In this document: positions 52,257-62,586 of the stretch, piece after piece
How the letters are laid out: every line of letters starts with the position of its first letter
Position numbering within the stretch: the first letter of the stretch is position 1
From: Halobacillus litoralis
GTDB taxonomy: Bacteria > Bacillota > Bacilli > Bacillales > Halobacillaceae
Assembly (NCBI RefSeq): GCF_020524085.2
Contig: NZ_CP129016.1
Span: forward strand, 1,978,001-2,042,000
Direction of reading: 5' to 3'
DNA length: 64,000 nucleotides
The notes under the pieces: model-generated
The model's input: only the letters and a program-made list of their open reading frames with translations
Databases searched by the model: none
What the model was told of the DNA's origin: nothing
Made by a program: the position numbers and the translations under genes

Positions 52257-53258
52257 ATGATGAATGTAACAATATATGATGTAGCAAGAGAGGCCAATGT
52301 ATCGATGGCGACGGTATCGAGGGTGGTTAATGGGAACCCCAATGTAAAACCAGCGACTCGGAAAAAGGTACATGATGCCATTGAGAGACTTGGGTATCGA
52401 CCGAACGCTGTCGCTCGTGGATTAGCAAGCAAAAAGACAACAACTGTCGGAGTAATCATTCCCGATATTTCAAGTATTTTCTTTGCAGAATTAGCGCGTG
52501 GAATTGAAGATATTGCAACGATGTACAATTACAACATTATTTTGAGCAACTCTGATCAGAATAAAGATAAAGAACTTCATTTAATTAACGCCATGTTAGG
52601 TAAACAAGTGGACGGGCTGATCTTCATGGGCGGAGACATTACTGAAGATCATATCCGTGAATTCAAAACTTCATCTGTCCCGATTGCTCTTGCTGCAACG
52701 GTAGATGAGACAAAAGAAACACCATCTGTAAATATTAATTACGAAGAAGCTGCTTATGATGCAACGAAGCTGCTACTTGAAAATAATAAGCAAATTGCTT
52801 TCGTATCAGGACCTGAAAATACAGTCATTAATACAGGAAAAGTTGAAGGCTTCAAACGTGCCATGAAGGAAAGTGGCGAAGACCAGCCGGAAAAATGGAT
52901 GGTTACGGGCGATTACTCTTATGATTCAGGACTAGAAGCTGTAGAACAGATCGTGGAGATGGACAACCAGCCAACTGCGATTTTCGTCTCTTCAGATGAA
53001 ATGGCTCTTGGTGTCATTCACGGAGCCCAAGACCGCGGCATTCGCGTTCCTGAGGACATGGAAGTCTTTGGCTTTGATAACACACGTCTAGCTACAATGG
53101 TACGTCCAACGCTTTCTACAGTGGTGCAGCCAATGTATGATATTGGAGCGGTGGCCATGCGTCTTCTAACGAAATTAATGAATAAGGAAGAAGTAGAAGA
53201 GCAGAACGTCATTTTGCCACACAGAATTATCGAAAGAAACTCAACTCAGCAAAAATAG
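52257..53258 (+). CDS. ccpA: Catabolite control protein A
   Basis: A 333-residue LacI/GalR-family regulator. The DNA-binding helix-turn-helix and hinge are at the N-terminus ([20 protein letters not shown]; hinge [12 protein letters not shown]). The periplasmic-binding-like core follows ([20 protein letters not shown]). It binds cre sites together with HPr-Ser-P. AAGGAGGATGC precedes tandem ATGs at 52257 and 52260; either could start. Candidate cre sites are in this window. Followed by motPS. Confidence 0.97.
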   Translation: MMNVTIYDVAREANVSMATVSRVVNGNPNVKPATRKKVHDAIERLGYRPNAVARGLASKKTTTVGVIIPDISSIFFAELARGIEDIATMYNYNIILSNSDQNKDKELHLINAMLGKQVDGLIFMGGDITEDHIREFKTSSVPIALAATVDETKETPSVNINYEEAAYDATKLLLENNKQIAFVSGPENTVINTGKVEGFKRAMKESGEDQPEKWMVTGDYSYDSGLEAVEQIVEMDNQPTAIFVSSDEMALGVIHGAQDRGIRVPEDMEVFGFDNTRLATMVRPTLSTVVQPMYDIGAVAMRLLTKLMNKEEVEEQNVILPHRIIERNSTQQK

Positions 53259-53309
53259 TACCGATATATGTACTATAAGGTACTTGTTCGAAACTGAGGA
53301 GAGAGTGGA

Positions 53310-54137
53310 ATGACAAAAAAAGATTTATTGACTCCCATCGGAATTACTGTCGGTTTTGCCATGGTCATGTTTGGGATCATGGCAAACGCCGGTTTCGGGG
53401 GAGTTAAGTCGTTTATTCAAGTTTCTTCAATCTTTATCGTTCTTGGGGGACTTGCAGCTGCGATTCTAGTAAACTTCAATATGAGCGAAGTGAAGCTCAC
53501 GTTCCGTGTGACAAAAGAGGCTTTTAAAACGAGTGACATGAATTTAAGAGAGTTGATTTCCTTGTTCGTAAGCTTATCGGAAAAAGCAAGGAGAGAAGGT
53601 TTACTTGCTCTTGAGTCAGAACTGGAAGAAGTAGAAGATCCTTTTATTAAAAAGGGGATTCTTCTGGCTGTAGATGGAATTGAACCAGAGGTTATCAACG
53701 ACATTATGAAAGCAGAAATCGTAGCCGTTGAGGAACGTCATCAAAGAGGGAGAGCCATCATTGAGAAGGCAGGGGAGTATGCACCTGCTTGGGGAATGAT
53801 TGGGACATTGATTGGGCTGGTGCTTATGCTGCAAAGCTTATCCAATCCTGCAACTCTTGGCCCTCAAATGGCTGTAGCCCTGCTCACTACTTTTTACGGT
53901 ACATTGCTTGCCAACTTAGTCTTTATTCCAATGGCTGGGAAGCTTGAAAACAAAACTTATGAAGAAATATTTATTAAACAAGTCATTATTGAAGGTGTCA
54001 TAGGTGTTCAGTCTGGGCAGAACCCTAAAATCTTAGAAGAGAAACTAAGTGCTTTTTTATCTGAAAGTGATAAGAAAGTAGAAGAGAAGGAACAACTGGA
54101 GGAAGATACATTAGGAGCTACGGCTAATGAATCTTAA
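53310..54137 (+). CDS. motP: Sodium-type flagellar stator subunit MotP
   Basis: A 275-residue MotA/PomA-type protein with four predicted TM helices. The cytoplasmic loop has the usual charged motor-contact region, and the ion pathway helices include GEYAPAWGMIGTLIGLVLML and MAVALLTTFYGTLLANLVF. MotPS is the sodium-driven stator of Bacillus, suited to salty or alkaline habitats. ATG 53310 follows CTGAGGAGAGAGTGGA. The stop overlaps motS by 11 bases. Confidence 0.93.
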   Translation: MTKKDLLTPIGITVGFAMVMFGIMANAGFGGVKSFIQVSSIFIVLGGLAAAILVNFNMSEVKLTFRVTKEAFKTSDMNLRELISLFVSLSEKARREGLLALESELEEVEDPFIKKGILLAVDGIEPEVINDIMKAEIVAVEERHQRGRAIIEKAGEYAPAWGMIGTLIGLVLMLQSLSNPATLGPQMAVALLTTFYGTLLANLVFIPMAGKLENKTYEEIFIKQVIIEGVIGVQSGQNPKILEEKLSAFLSESDKKVEEKEQLEEDTLGATANES

Positions 54138-54912
54138 GCGAAGAAAGGATAATAAGAAAGGCGCACCTAAATGGATGACTACATATGCGGATATGATCAC
54201 ATTGGTGCTCGTGTTTTTTATTCTTTTATTCTCCATGTCTCAAATCAACCTAGTAAAGTTTGAAGCCATAGCAGAGTCTTTTCGTAATCGGATGATTTTT
54301 GATTTTTACCCATCGGCTATTGAGAGTGATTATCCTACTGAACAGACGAAGATTCAAGAGAGTGGGGAAAAAAATAATGAGTTTGAAGACCCCATAGAAA
54401 ACCCGGATCATGTGGCATCTAATGAGGCTGAGCAGACGGAAGATCTCGAAGAATTAAAAAAAGAAGTCGATGAATATTTAGAAGAAAACGAACTCAGTGA
54501 CATCATTGCTGCCACTCAAACAGAGCGGGGTGTCGTTTTGGTATTAGAAGAACAATTGCTGTTTGAAACGAGCCGTGCTGAAATTTTGGATGGGGCAAAA
54601 CCTTTTTTGGCTAAAGTCGGGAAACTCTTAAAGAATATTCCTAATTTCGTTAAAGTGGAAGGTCATACCGATAACCGGCAAATCAACACTTATCGTTATC
54701 CTTCTAACTGGGAGTTATCTGGAGCTAGAGCAAGCAGCGTCATCCGGTATATCATTCAAAATACGGAAGGGTTAGAACCCGAACGTTTTACTGCTGTGGC
54801 TTATGGAGAAACAAGGCCGATAGCACCGAATGATTCAGAAGAGAATTGGAGTAAAAACCGGAGAGTTGAAATCGTGATTCTTGATCCGGATTATGAAAGC
54901 CCCTCTACTTAA
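54127..54912 (+). CDS. motS: Sodium-type flagellar stator subunit MotS
   Basis: A 261-residue MotB-type subunit. One TM helix (WMTTYADMITLVLVFFILLF, about residues 15-35) carries the ion-binding Asp in TYADM. An acidic linker follows (about 60-125), and the OmpA-type peptidoglycan-binding domain has VEGHTDNRQI and GARASSVIRYI. The gene overlaps motP, so translation is coupled. Ends in a terminator shared with acuC. Confidence 0.93.
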   Translation: MNLKRRKDNKKGAPKWMTTYADMITLVLVFFILLFSMSQINLVKFEAIAESFRNRMIFDFYPSAIESDYPTEQTKIQESGEKNNEFEDPIENPDHVASNEAEQTEDLEELKKEVDEYLEENELSDIIAATQTERGVVLVLEEQLLFETSRAEILDGAKPFLAKVGKLLKNIPNFVKVEGHTDNRQINTYRYPSNWELSGARASSVIRYIIQNTEGLEPERFTAVAYGETRPIAPNDSEENWSKNRRVEIVILDPDYESPST

Positions 54913-54918
54913 TAAAAA

Positions 54919-54955
54919 GGAAAGCCACTACTGAAAAAGTAGTGGCTTTTTTCGT
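54919..54955. terminator. Bidirectional terminator between motS and acuC
   Basis: Stem AAAGCCACTACT / AGTAGTGGCTTT with T tracts on both strands. Confidence 0.85.
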
Positions 54956-54957
54956 TT

Positions 54958-56130
54958 TTACATAGAATTAAACTTTTTTTGATTATGGATTAATTGTAAG
55001 GCCTTTGCTAACACTTTTTTGTTCTTTTCCGTTATTTCTTCTCGCCGTGGAATAGGCTTGAAAGCACCTGGCGGATCATGCCATGTTTCCATCAAGTTCA
55101 CAGGAGCTTCCTTTTGCCATTTTTGTACCCATTCCACTGGTAAGGAACCTTGGAAAGGGGTTTGGTCATTCATCACCTTCCAAATTTGTGCCCACGCCCG
55201 TGGAACGACTCTCCAGATGTCATATCCGCCCCCTCCGAGAGCAATCCACTTACCTTCACAGTATTCGTGAGCGAGTTCATGTGCCAATTTGGGAATGGCT
55301 TCGTAAATTTTCATTGTAGAGCATAAATGAGTTAAAGGATCAAAATGGTGGGCATCGGCGCCATTTTGTGTGACAATGACATCTGGCTTGAAGAAATCGA
55401 CAATTTCCCTGAAAGCGGATTCATAAACGTTTAAAAAAGATTCATCTTCTGTAAAGGCATCGATCGGTACATTAAAGGAATAACCGTAGCCTTCTTTCAG
55501 TCCACGCTCATTTACGTTTCCCGTGCCAGGAAAGAGGTATCGTCCTGTTTCATGAATGGAAAAAGTGCATACGTTCGGATCATCATAAAAAGCCCACTGT
55601 ACACCATCGCCATGGTGCGCATCGGTATCCACATACAGGACTTTAGCATCGTATTTTTCTCTTATATATTTAATTCCTACGGCACCATCATTATAGATGC
55701 AAAATCCAGAGGCTTTACGTTCAAAACCGTGATGCAAGCCACCGCCCAGGTTCAATGCGTGCTTCACGTTTCCTTCCATGACTGCATCGATTGCCGATAA
55801 TGTACTCCCGACGAGTAGCTGAGACGCTTTATGCATGCCCTTAAAGATCGGAGTATCTTCGGTGCCTATGCCATATTCCATACCCTCATCTTCTGTCAAT
55901 AACCCTTGCCCAGCCTTCTTGACAGCTTCAATATACTTTTTACTATGCGCGAGCGATAACTCCTCTTCTGTAGCCAGACGGGGAGCAATAATGTCCTTGT
56001 CAGATAATGCACCTGCAGCTTCTAACAATTCTTTGGTCATCACCACACGCATTTGATTGAAAGGGTGATCGTCACGGAAACGGTACGTCGTAAATTCTTC
56101 GGAGTAGACGAAACCAGCATGACACGTCAT
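54958..56130 (-). CDS. acuC: Acetoin utilization protein AcuC (class I histone deacetylase-like)
   Basis: A 390-residue zinc deacetylase-fold protein. Catalytic motifs: LNLGGGLHHGFE (His pair), VLYVDTDAHHGDGVQ (zinc Asp and His), and TQNGADAHHFDPL. In B. subtilis AcuC deacetylates and reactivates acetyl-CoA synthetase. I use ATG 56130, whose ATGA overlaps the acuB stop; the frame extends to 56157 without a ribosome site. The typical start MTxxA.F.YS is restored this way (MTCHAGFVYS). Confidence 0.93.
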   Translation of the reverse strand: MTCHAGFVYSEEFTTYRFRDDHPFNQMRVVMTKELLEAAGALSDKDIIAPRLATEEELSLAHSKKYIEAVKKAGQGLLTEDEGMEYGIGTEDTPIFKGMHKASQLLVGSTLSAIDAVMEGNVKHALNLGGGLHHGFERKASGFCIYNDGAVGIKYIREKYDAKVLYVDTDAHHGDGVQWAFYDDPNVCTFSIHETGRYLFPGTGNVNERGLKEGYGYSFNVPIDAFTEDESFLNVYESAFREIVDFFKPDVIVTQNGADAHHFDPLTHLCSTMKIYEAIPKLAHELAHEYCEGKWIALGGGGYDIWRVVPRAWAQIWKVMNDQTPFQGSLPVEWVQKWQKEAPVNLMETWHDPPGAFKPIPRREEITEKNKKVLAKALQLIHNQKKFNSM

Positions 56131-56774
56131 GTTGGAATCCCTGGCATTTGAGGCCACAGAACTTCGTAACCTTCAGATTTTAAATCCTCGATCGTAGGCA
56201 AGGGGTTCATTGTTTGGATTCTTACGACAATGATTTTGTATTTAGGGTCAGGTTTATAAGGATAGATCAGCACAGAGCTGATATTTACTTTCCTTTTACC
56301 GAATACTTGAGTGACTTGGGGGAGTATTCATGGTTTGTTAATCACTTTCACTTCAATTTGGGAACTTTGGACGTGCGTACCCGTTAGTTGAATGAGCGTG
56401 TACAACATATCTTTTTCAGTAATAATTCCGACCAGCTTTTCATCGCGAGTCACGGGTACACAGGCAATTTCCTGCTCATAAAAAATTGAAGCCACTTCTT
56501 CTACAAAATCCAGAGGATGGACCGTCGTCACGGGCGAGGTCATGATGGAGCGAATCGGATTCTTCAGCTCATCATGATCGGTTTCTTTTTCAAAGGTTGA
56601 TGGACTGGCATCTCTTACATCGCGATCTGAGACGATTCCAATGACTTCATTTTCTTCGCTGATAATCGGGATATGACGAATGTGATGTTCATGAAGGAGT
56701 TTCAGTGCTTTCTCAATGGTTTCTTCAGGGGAAAGTGTGATAACTTTCTCTTTCATAATTTCTTCCACTAACAT
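56127..56774 (-). pseudogene. acuB: AcuB (CBS plus ACT domains) with an in-frame TGA
   Basis: 215 codons, the normal AcuB length. Two CBS domains come first (EEIMKEKVITLSPEETIEKA; VVGIVSDRDVRDA-like VIGIVSDRDVRDA; PVTRDEKLVGIITEKDM). The C-terminal ACT domain follows (VTQVFGKRKVNISSVLIYPY). TGA at 56330-56328 replaces the conserved Gly at the start of the ACT domain: VINKP-stop-ILPQV, where GGA would read PGILPQV. All downstream sequence to the overlap with acuC is undamaged. A single-base change or sequence error is enough. The role of AcuB in acetoin/acetate use is poorly defined. Confidence 0.85.
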
Positions 56775-56778
56775 ATAA

Positions 56779-57423
56779 CTACCTCCTCATTCGATATTGG
56801 TGTCTAGTTAAGAACCTTAATTTATCAAATTGTTCAACAGAAGTTTCGGGAACATGGCGTCCTATTTTCACCATCAAGCAGTTTGCAGGGTGGGATATAA
56901 TTTCCGGATCATCGGTCGGGGAGGGGGTCAGTCCTCCTGCTGCCATCATTTTTTCCATGACTTTTCGATAATCCCAAATGTTCAGTCCCGTACCTTTAAG
57001 ATCCCAGTGCCAATAGTATTCGGTAGAAATAATGATGTAATTTTCCATATACTCATCCATCATAGAGACTCTTAATAGACGCGAGCCGATACGATAGCCG
57101 CGGAATCTTGGAATGACTTCTATAGCTCCAAGCTCTATGAGGTCTTCCATATTTCCTTCTGACCAACGTTCCAGGGGGTCAGGGTGGAGGTAGGTTACAT
57201 ACCCGACAATTTCTTCATTATGCCTTGCAATAATAATGCGTCCTTCTTCAAAGTCTGCAATTCCTTTAATGGCCTCGAATTGTTTTTCTGGGGGACGGAA
57301 GGCTGTCAAACCTTCGTTGAATGTGTATTTCTCAAGATCTTCGGAGGGCAATGGACCTTCTACGATGACAGGTCCATGTTTTGTGTCAAATGCCTCGTAA
57401 TTATACGTTTTTTCATGATTCAT
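56779..57423 (-). CDS. acuA: Protein lysine acetyltransferase AcuA
   Basis: A 214-residue GNAT acetyltransferase. The acetyl-CoA motif is in AIEVIPRFRGYRIGSRLL (V..R..R/G region), with the preceding strand RIIIARHNEEIVGYVTYL. AcuA inactivates acetyl-CoA synthetase by acetylating its catalytic lysine in B. subtilis. First gene of acuABC, 4 bases before acuB. The usual divergent partner acsA is absent upstream; a penicillin-binding protein gene lies there instead. Confidence 0.93.
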   Translation of the reverse strand: MNHEKTYNYEAFDTKHGPVIVEGPLPSEDLEKYTFNEGLTAFRPPEKQFEAIKGIADFEEGRIIIARHNEEIVGYVTYLHPDPLERWSEGNMEDLIELGAIEVIPRFRGYRIGSRLLRVSMMDEYMENYIIISTEYYWHWDLKGTGLNIWDYRKVMEKMMAAGGLTPSPTDDPEIISHPANCLMVKIGRHVPETSVEQFDKLRFLTRHQYRMRR

Positions 57424-57509
57424 TCAGCCACCACCTGTCATAGATTAATAGATAACTTTACTAATTTCCTCCATTATACATGAAACTCTGGTTGTTTTTC
57501 ATGATGAAT

Positions 57510-57543
57510 AAAAAATCCGACCGGCAAGCCGATCGGATTTTTT
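57510..57543 (-). terminator. Terminator of the pbp/FN3 gene
   Basis: Stem AAAAAATCCGA / TCGGATTTTTT on the minus strand with a TATTC tail. Confidence 0.8.
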
Positions 57544-57551
57544 ATTCATTG

Positions 57552-58184
57552 TTAATTTTCCTGAGAGTCTGATCCATCATCTGATCCATCATCTGATCCA
57601 GAATCATTTCCTCCTGAACCATCGTCAGATCCTTCTCCGGAGCCGGAACCAGAACCATCTCCTCCAGTTCCACCTTCAGAACCATCTCCTCCAGAGTCCT
57701 CTCCAGAGTCCTCTCCGGAGTCATCACCTTCGGATCCACTGTCACCAGAATCATTGTTTCCTGATCCATCACCATCGTTTGACTCTCCACCACCTGAATT
57801 TCCTTCACCATCTCCAGAATCATTTCCGTTTGAACCGTTGGAGTTACCGTCCCCTTCATTGGAAGATCCGTTATTGGAAGAGTCATTCCCTGAGTTGGAA
57901 TTTCCTCCAGAATCATTAGAAGAGGTGTCTTCCTCCTCTGACGGTTCTGGTGCGCCTGGGTTCCCTACGGTCGTCGTTCCGGATAATCCTGAAGATTGAC
58001 CGAAGTAATCGACGGCTCTTACAGCATAAATTCCGCTTCCTCCTGAGAACCCGAGGGAGTTGTCGACCGTACTTCCAATTTGAGTGAATGATCCTCCTGG
58101 TGTAGAAGCGCGGTAGACGCGGTATCCGACAACATCGCTACTGGATGATGGTGTCCAGGAAAGAGCCGATCCACTAGCACTCAC
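57552..58184 (-). CDS. FN3 domain with Gly/Ser/Asp/Glu-rich tail (C-terminal part of the PBP)
   Basis: 211 codons starting at a GTG that overlaps the stop of the penicillin-binding protein (CTGTGAGTG). The first 75 residues form a fibronectin type III domain (ALSWTPSSSSDVVGYRVYRA, then GIYAVRAVDYFGQSSGLSG). The rest is low-complexity, built from Gly, Ser, Asn, Asp and Glu (NSGNDSSNNGSSNEGDG, DSGEDSGEDSGGDG). No ribosome site or signal peptide. It is almost certainly the C-terminus of the upstream PBP, separated by a one-base deletion near 58184-58187. The acidic tail may spread into the cell wall. Confidence 0.75.
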   Translation of the reverse strand: MSASGSALSWTPSSSSDVVGYRVYRASTPGGSFTQIGSTVDNSLGFSGGSGIYAVRAVDYFGQSSGLSGTTTVGNPGAPEPSEEEDTSSNDSGGNSNSGNDSSNNGSSNEGDGNSNGSNGNDSGDGEGNSGGGESNDGDGSGNNDSGDSGSEGDDSGEDSGEDSGGDGSEGGTGGDGSGSGSGEGSDDGSGGNDSGSDDGSDDGSDSQEN

Positions 58185-60730
58185 AGACCTGGTGCGGCTG
58201 GTGCTTGTCCATCATTATCAATGGATGAAGCTGTGGAGCCGATACTTTCTGTGGAAGGGAGAGCCACATTAGACCATGCACCTGAATTCGGCAAGAGTTC
58301 TCTCAATACTTCAGAACTTGTGTATCCATTTTCTTCTAAGAATTCAGGGCTGAGTGTAACTCCGCCACCATCGATAATAAATTCACCAGGTGTATTTGGA
58401 CCTGCTACGACCAGTTGATCTTTGACACGTACAAAATCACCGCTAATTAAACTGTCATCTACTTTAGTTGGAGCATAATCGGCGTCGTATAGATCGCTCT
58501 TGGCAAGACCGACAGAAGAACATAGATCAGATGCCAGCAATCCTGATGTTGCACAATAAGACCGTGTAACTAAACCACCTGGGCTTTGAAAGTCGTTCTC
58601 TGGAATCATCAACTCTGGTCGGAGTTCAGACACGGCATTGACAACGTCCGCCCATAAGCCCTGCGTACGCGAGTTGTAGTTCAAGTGCTGCATGTTTCCT
58701 TCCGCAAAACCTGTCCACATGCCTACTGTAACATTAGGGTTCGTAGCTACAAACCAGGAGTCTCGGGTTGATTGTGATGTCCCGGTTTTTCCAGCCCAGT
58801 CGACGCCGCGATTGTACAGTAACCCGCGGACTCTTGAACCAGTTCCGTATTCCAAAACATCCCGCATGACATCAATAGTAAGGTAAGCTGCCTGTGGACT
58901 GTACACTTCTGTTTCTTCCACTTCATGTTCGTAGATGGTTTCTCCATCTTTTGTTTCGATTTTTTCAATCATGTATGCATCCACGAATTTACCCTTATTC
59001 CCAAATGTAGCATAAGCGTTTACGTTGTTTTCAACTGTAATTCCGTACCTAAGCCCACCAAGTGCCATTGACTCATTCGTGTAGTCATCTTTAACTAAGT
59101 TCTCTTCCATTCCCATTTTAACTAAATAGTTTTCTACAGGCTTTTGAGATTGAATTTTTTTGTATTGTTTTACTGCAGGCACGTTATAAGATTTGGCAAG
59201 GGCATAACGTGCAGAAACAAACCCTCTATGGTTTCTCGAGAAGTTACGAACTTCCTTCCCGCTATTATAGTAAAACGGAACATCTGCAATCACAGAACCA
59301 GGTTGAGCTGCTCCCATATCAAAACTAGGTCCATATACTAGTAGCGGCTTCATAGTACTACCGTTTGAACGGCGGGCCTGTGTTGCGTGGTTGAGATTTT
59401 CTTCTTCAAAATCATAACCCCCGATGAAACCATAAATCTTGCCTGTAGAGTTTTCAATAATCATACTTCCCAGCTGGAGAGGTGAGTCAACCTTTACCTC
59501 CTGGCCTTCACTGTTCAATGCCGTTTCTTTACCCCAAGGCCAGTTCCCTTCCGTATAGGAATCTCTTACTTTCTGCATAGCATCATAGACTTCTTTGTCT
59601 AGTGTGGTATGAATCTGGTATCCCCCGGCAGAAAGTTCACTCTCTGCCATCGTCTCATATTCCTCACTTAACTCTTCGTCTTCTGCAAGGTCTTTTTCGG
59701 TATGACCGTTTTCTTTCATTAAGTAATCTTTAATGAATGCTTTCGCTCTACCTTGGACTTCCTGGTTAATAGCAGGATATGTCCCTAAAACCGTAGCTTT
59801 TGGATCTGTTAACGTTTCTTCATTAATCTGGAACTTCATCGCTTCATCATACTCTGCCTGGGTGATGTACCCAGCCTCATGCATACGTTCCAGAACTTCG
59901 TGCATACGGTCGATTCCCGCTTCTAAGTTTTCTGGTTCTTTAATCGTTCCATCATTATAAAAAGGAGTATATCCGAACGGGGATTGAGGTAATCCTGCAA
60001 TAAAAGCGGATTGAGCCAATGTTAAGTCTTTGGCATCCACACCAAAAATACCTTGGGCGGCTGTTTGTACGCCTGCCACATTTTGACCATTCGCATTTCT
60101 GCCAAAAGGTACGATGTTTAAATAGGCTTCCAAAATCTCATCTTTATCAAGGAATCGTTCAATTCTCAGTGCCAGCAGCATTTCTTTGGCTTTACGTTCA
60201 AATGATACTTCGTTCGTCAGGATTTGGTTTTTGACCAGCTGTTGGGTCAAGGTACTTCCACCTGTCTTGACGGAGGAGTTGGTTACTTCCTGAACAACAG
60301 CCCGCATAACCGCTTTCGGAACCACACCTTTGTGTTCCCCGAAATATTCATCTTCTGTCGCAATTACAGCATTTCTCAAATGTTCATTAATCTGCTCTAA
60401 TTGGACTTCTTCACGATAGAGATCCGATCTGACATCTCCAATCTCTGTTTTTTCATCGTTGAAGAACATGGTCGAGGTTTCTGAATAGTTATAAATCGTT
60501 TCTTTCATCTGCTCTTCACTTCTGACTTCTTCATCTTTCACAAGAGAAGCGAAATAGCCGGCGCCTACACCACCTGCGAAGAATAACCCGATAACACCGA
60601 TGATGATAAAAAATAAGATGACGTTCCATACGACATCATAGGTGATCCGGCCATTTTTCTGGATGGTGCCACTCTGCCATAAAGAGCGTATATCCAGCTT
60701 CTTTCGCCCGTTTTCCGGTTTATTAGACAT
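58181..60730 (-). CDS. Class A penicillin-binding protein (PBP1A/1B-type), C-terminus frameshifted
   Basis: About 849 residues. One TM helix (VVWNVILFFIIIGVIGLFF, about 30-50) is followed by the glycosyltransferase domain (ATEDEYFGEHKG, GGSTLTQQLVKNQ, AFIAGLPQSPFG) and the transpeptidase domain: SxxK at GSTMKPLL near 460, SYNVP, KTGTSQ near 650. It polymerises and cross-links peptidoglycan. ATG 60730 follows AGGAGGTATTATC; the frame upstream to 60883 lacks a start. The frame closes at PAAPGL-stop, where the linker to an FN3 domain would begin. Both catalytic domains are intact. Confidence 0.92.
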   Translation of the reverse strand: MSNKPENGRKKLDIRSLWQSGTIQKNGRITYDVVWNVILFFIIIGVIGLFFAGGVGAGYFASLVKDEEVRSEEQMKETIYNYSETSTMFFNDEKTEIGDVRSDLYREEVQLEQINEHLRNAVIATEDEYFGEHKGVVPKAVMRAVVQEVTNSSVKTGGSTLTQQLVKNQILTNEVSFERKAKEMLLALRIERFLDKDEILEAYLNIVPFGRNANGQNVAGVQTAAQGIFGVDAKDLTLAQSAFIAGLPQSPFGYTPFYNDGTIKEPENLEAGIDRMHEVLERMHEAGYITQAEYDEAMKFQINEETLTDPKATVLGTYPAINQEVQGRAKAFIKDYLMKENGHTEKDLAEDEELSEEYETMAESELSAGGYQIHTTLDKEVYDAMQKVRDSYTEGNWPWGKETALNSEGQEVKVDSPLQLGSMIIENSTGKIYGFIGGYDFEEENLNHATQARRSNGSTMKPLLVYGPSFDMGAAQPGSVIADVPFYYNSGKEVRNFSRNHRGFVSARYALAKSYNVPAVKQYKKIQSQKPVENYLVKMGMEENLVKDDYTNESMALGGLRYGITVENNVNAYATFGNKGKFVDAYMIEKIETKDGETIYEHEVEETEVYSPQAAYLTIDVMRDVLEYGTGSRVRGLLYNRGVDWAGKTGTSQSTRDSWFVATNPNVTVGMWTGFAEGNMQHLNYNSRTQGLWADVVNAVSELRPELMIPENDFQSPGGLVTRSYCATSGLLASDLCSSVGLAKSDLYDADYAPTKVDDSLISGDFVRVKDQLVVAGPNTPGEFIIDGGGVTLSPEFLEENGYTSSEVLRELLPNSGAWSNVALPSTESIGSTASSIDNDGQAPAAPGL

Positions 60731-60806
60731 GATAATACCTCCTAAAAAATCCACCAATATTATAACACACCCAGGGGAGATAGGATATAATTCTACCCCT
60801 GGTTTA

Positions 60807-60835
60807 TTGCTTTTTGGATTATGTTGTGATAAATA
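60807..60835 (+). promoter_or_regulatory. Candidate promoter of tyrS
   Basis: TTGCTT, 17 bases, TAAATA, just upstream of the T-box leader. Confidence 0.5.
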
Positions 60836-60855
60836 TATACGTAGATGAATATATG

Positions 60856-61088
60856 TGCGTTGAAGGACTGGAGTAAAAAACAATTCCCTGTCTCAGAGAA
60901 TCGGCGGCGGGTGAGAGCCGGTACACAATTGTTTTTGAATTACGACCTCCTGGAGCATTCTTCTGGTATGAATCAGAAGACGGTGAAATGCCGTTATCGA
61001 TCGGAGTGGCACATGATACGTATGTGCAACAAGGGTGGTACCGCGAGACCTCGTCCCTTTATACAAGGGGATGAGGTCTTTTTTGTTT
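60856..61088 (+). ncRNA. T-box leader, tyrosine specifier, upstream of tyrS
   Basis: The T-box core GGGTGGTACCGCGAG is at 61033-61047. The stem I segment has GAGAATCGGCGGCGGGTGAGAG, and the specifier region reads TTGAATTACGACC with TAC (Tyr) at 60941-60943. The terminator ACCTCGTCCC..GGGATGAGGT with a T6 run ends near 61086. Confidence 0.93.
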
Positions 61089-61115
61089 TCAGAAAATTCA
61101 TCTCTTAGACCTTAG

Positions 61116-62420
<1,305 letters not shown>

Positions 62421-62425
62421 AAAAT

Positions 62426-62462
62426 AAAGAGGCAGGCCGTTGAGGCCTGCCTCTTTATTTTT
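62426..62462 (+). terminator. Terminator of tyrS
   Basis: Stem AAAGAGGCAGGCC / GGCCTGCCTCTTT followed by ATTTTTG. Confidence 0.9.
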
Positions 62463-62518
62463 GAGCACTTATGAAAAGGGAAGGAGTGTACTTCCTTTTC
62501 TGTATAATGTTAAGACAT

Positions 62519-62563
62519 AAAAAAGCACCTTTGAAATGTAATTCACATTCCAAAGGTGCTTTG
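62519..62563 (-). terminator. Terminator of rpsD
   Basis: Stem AAAGCACCTTTGGAATGTG / ACATTTCAAAGGTGCTTT (short mismatch in the middle), T6 run on the minus strand. Confidence 0.85.
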
Positions 62564-62586
62564 TCGCCATTCTGCAAAAGCAGAAA

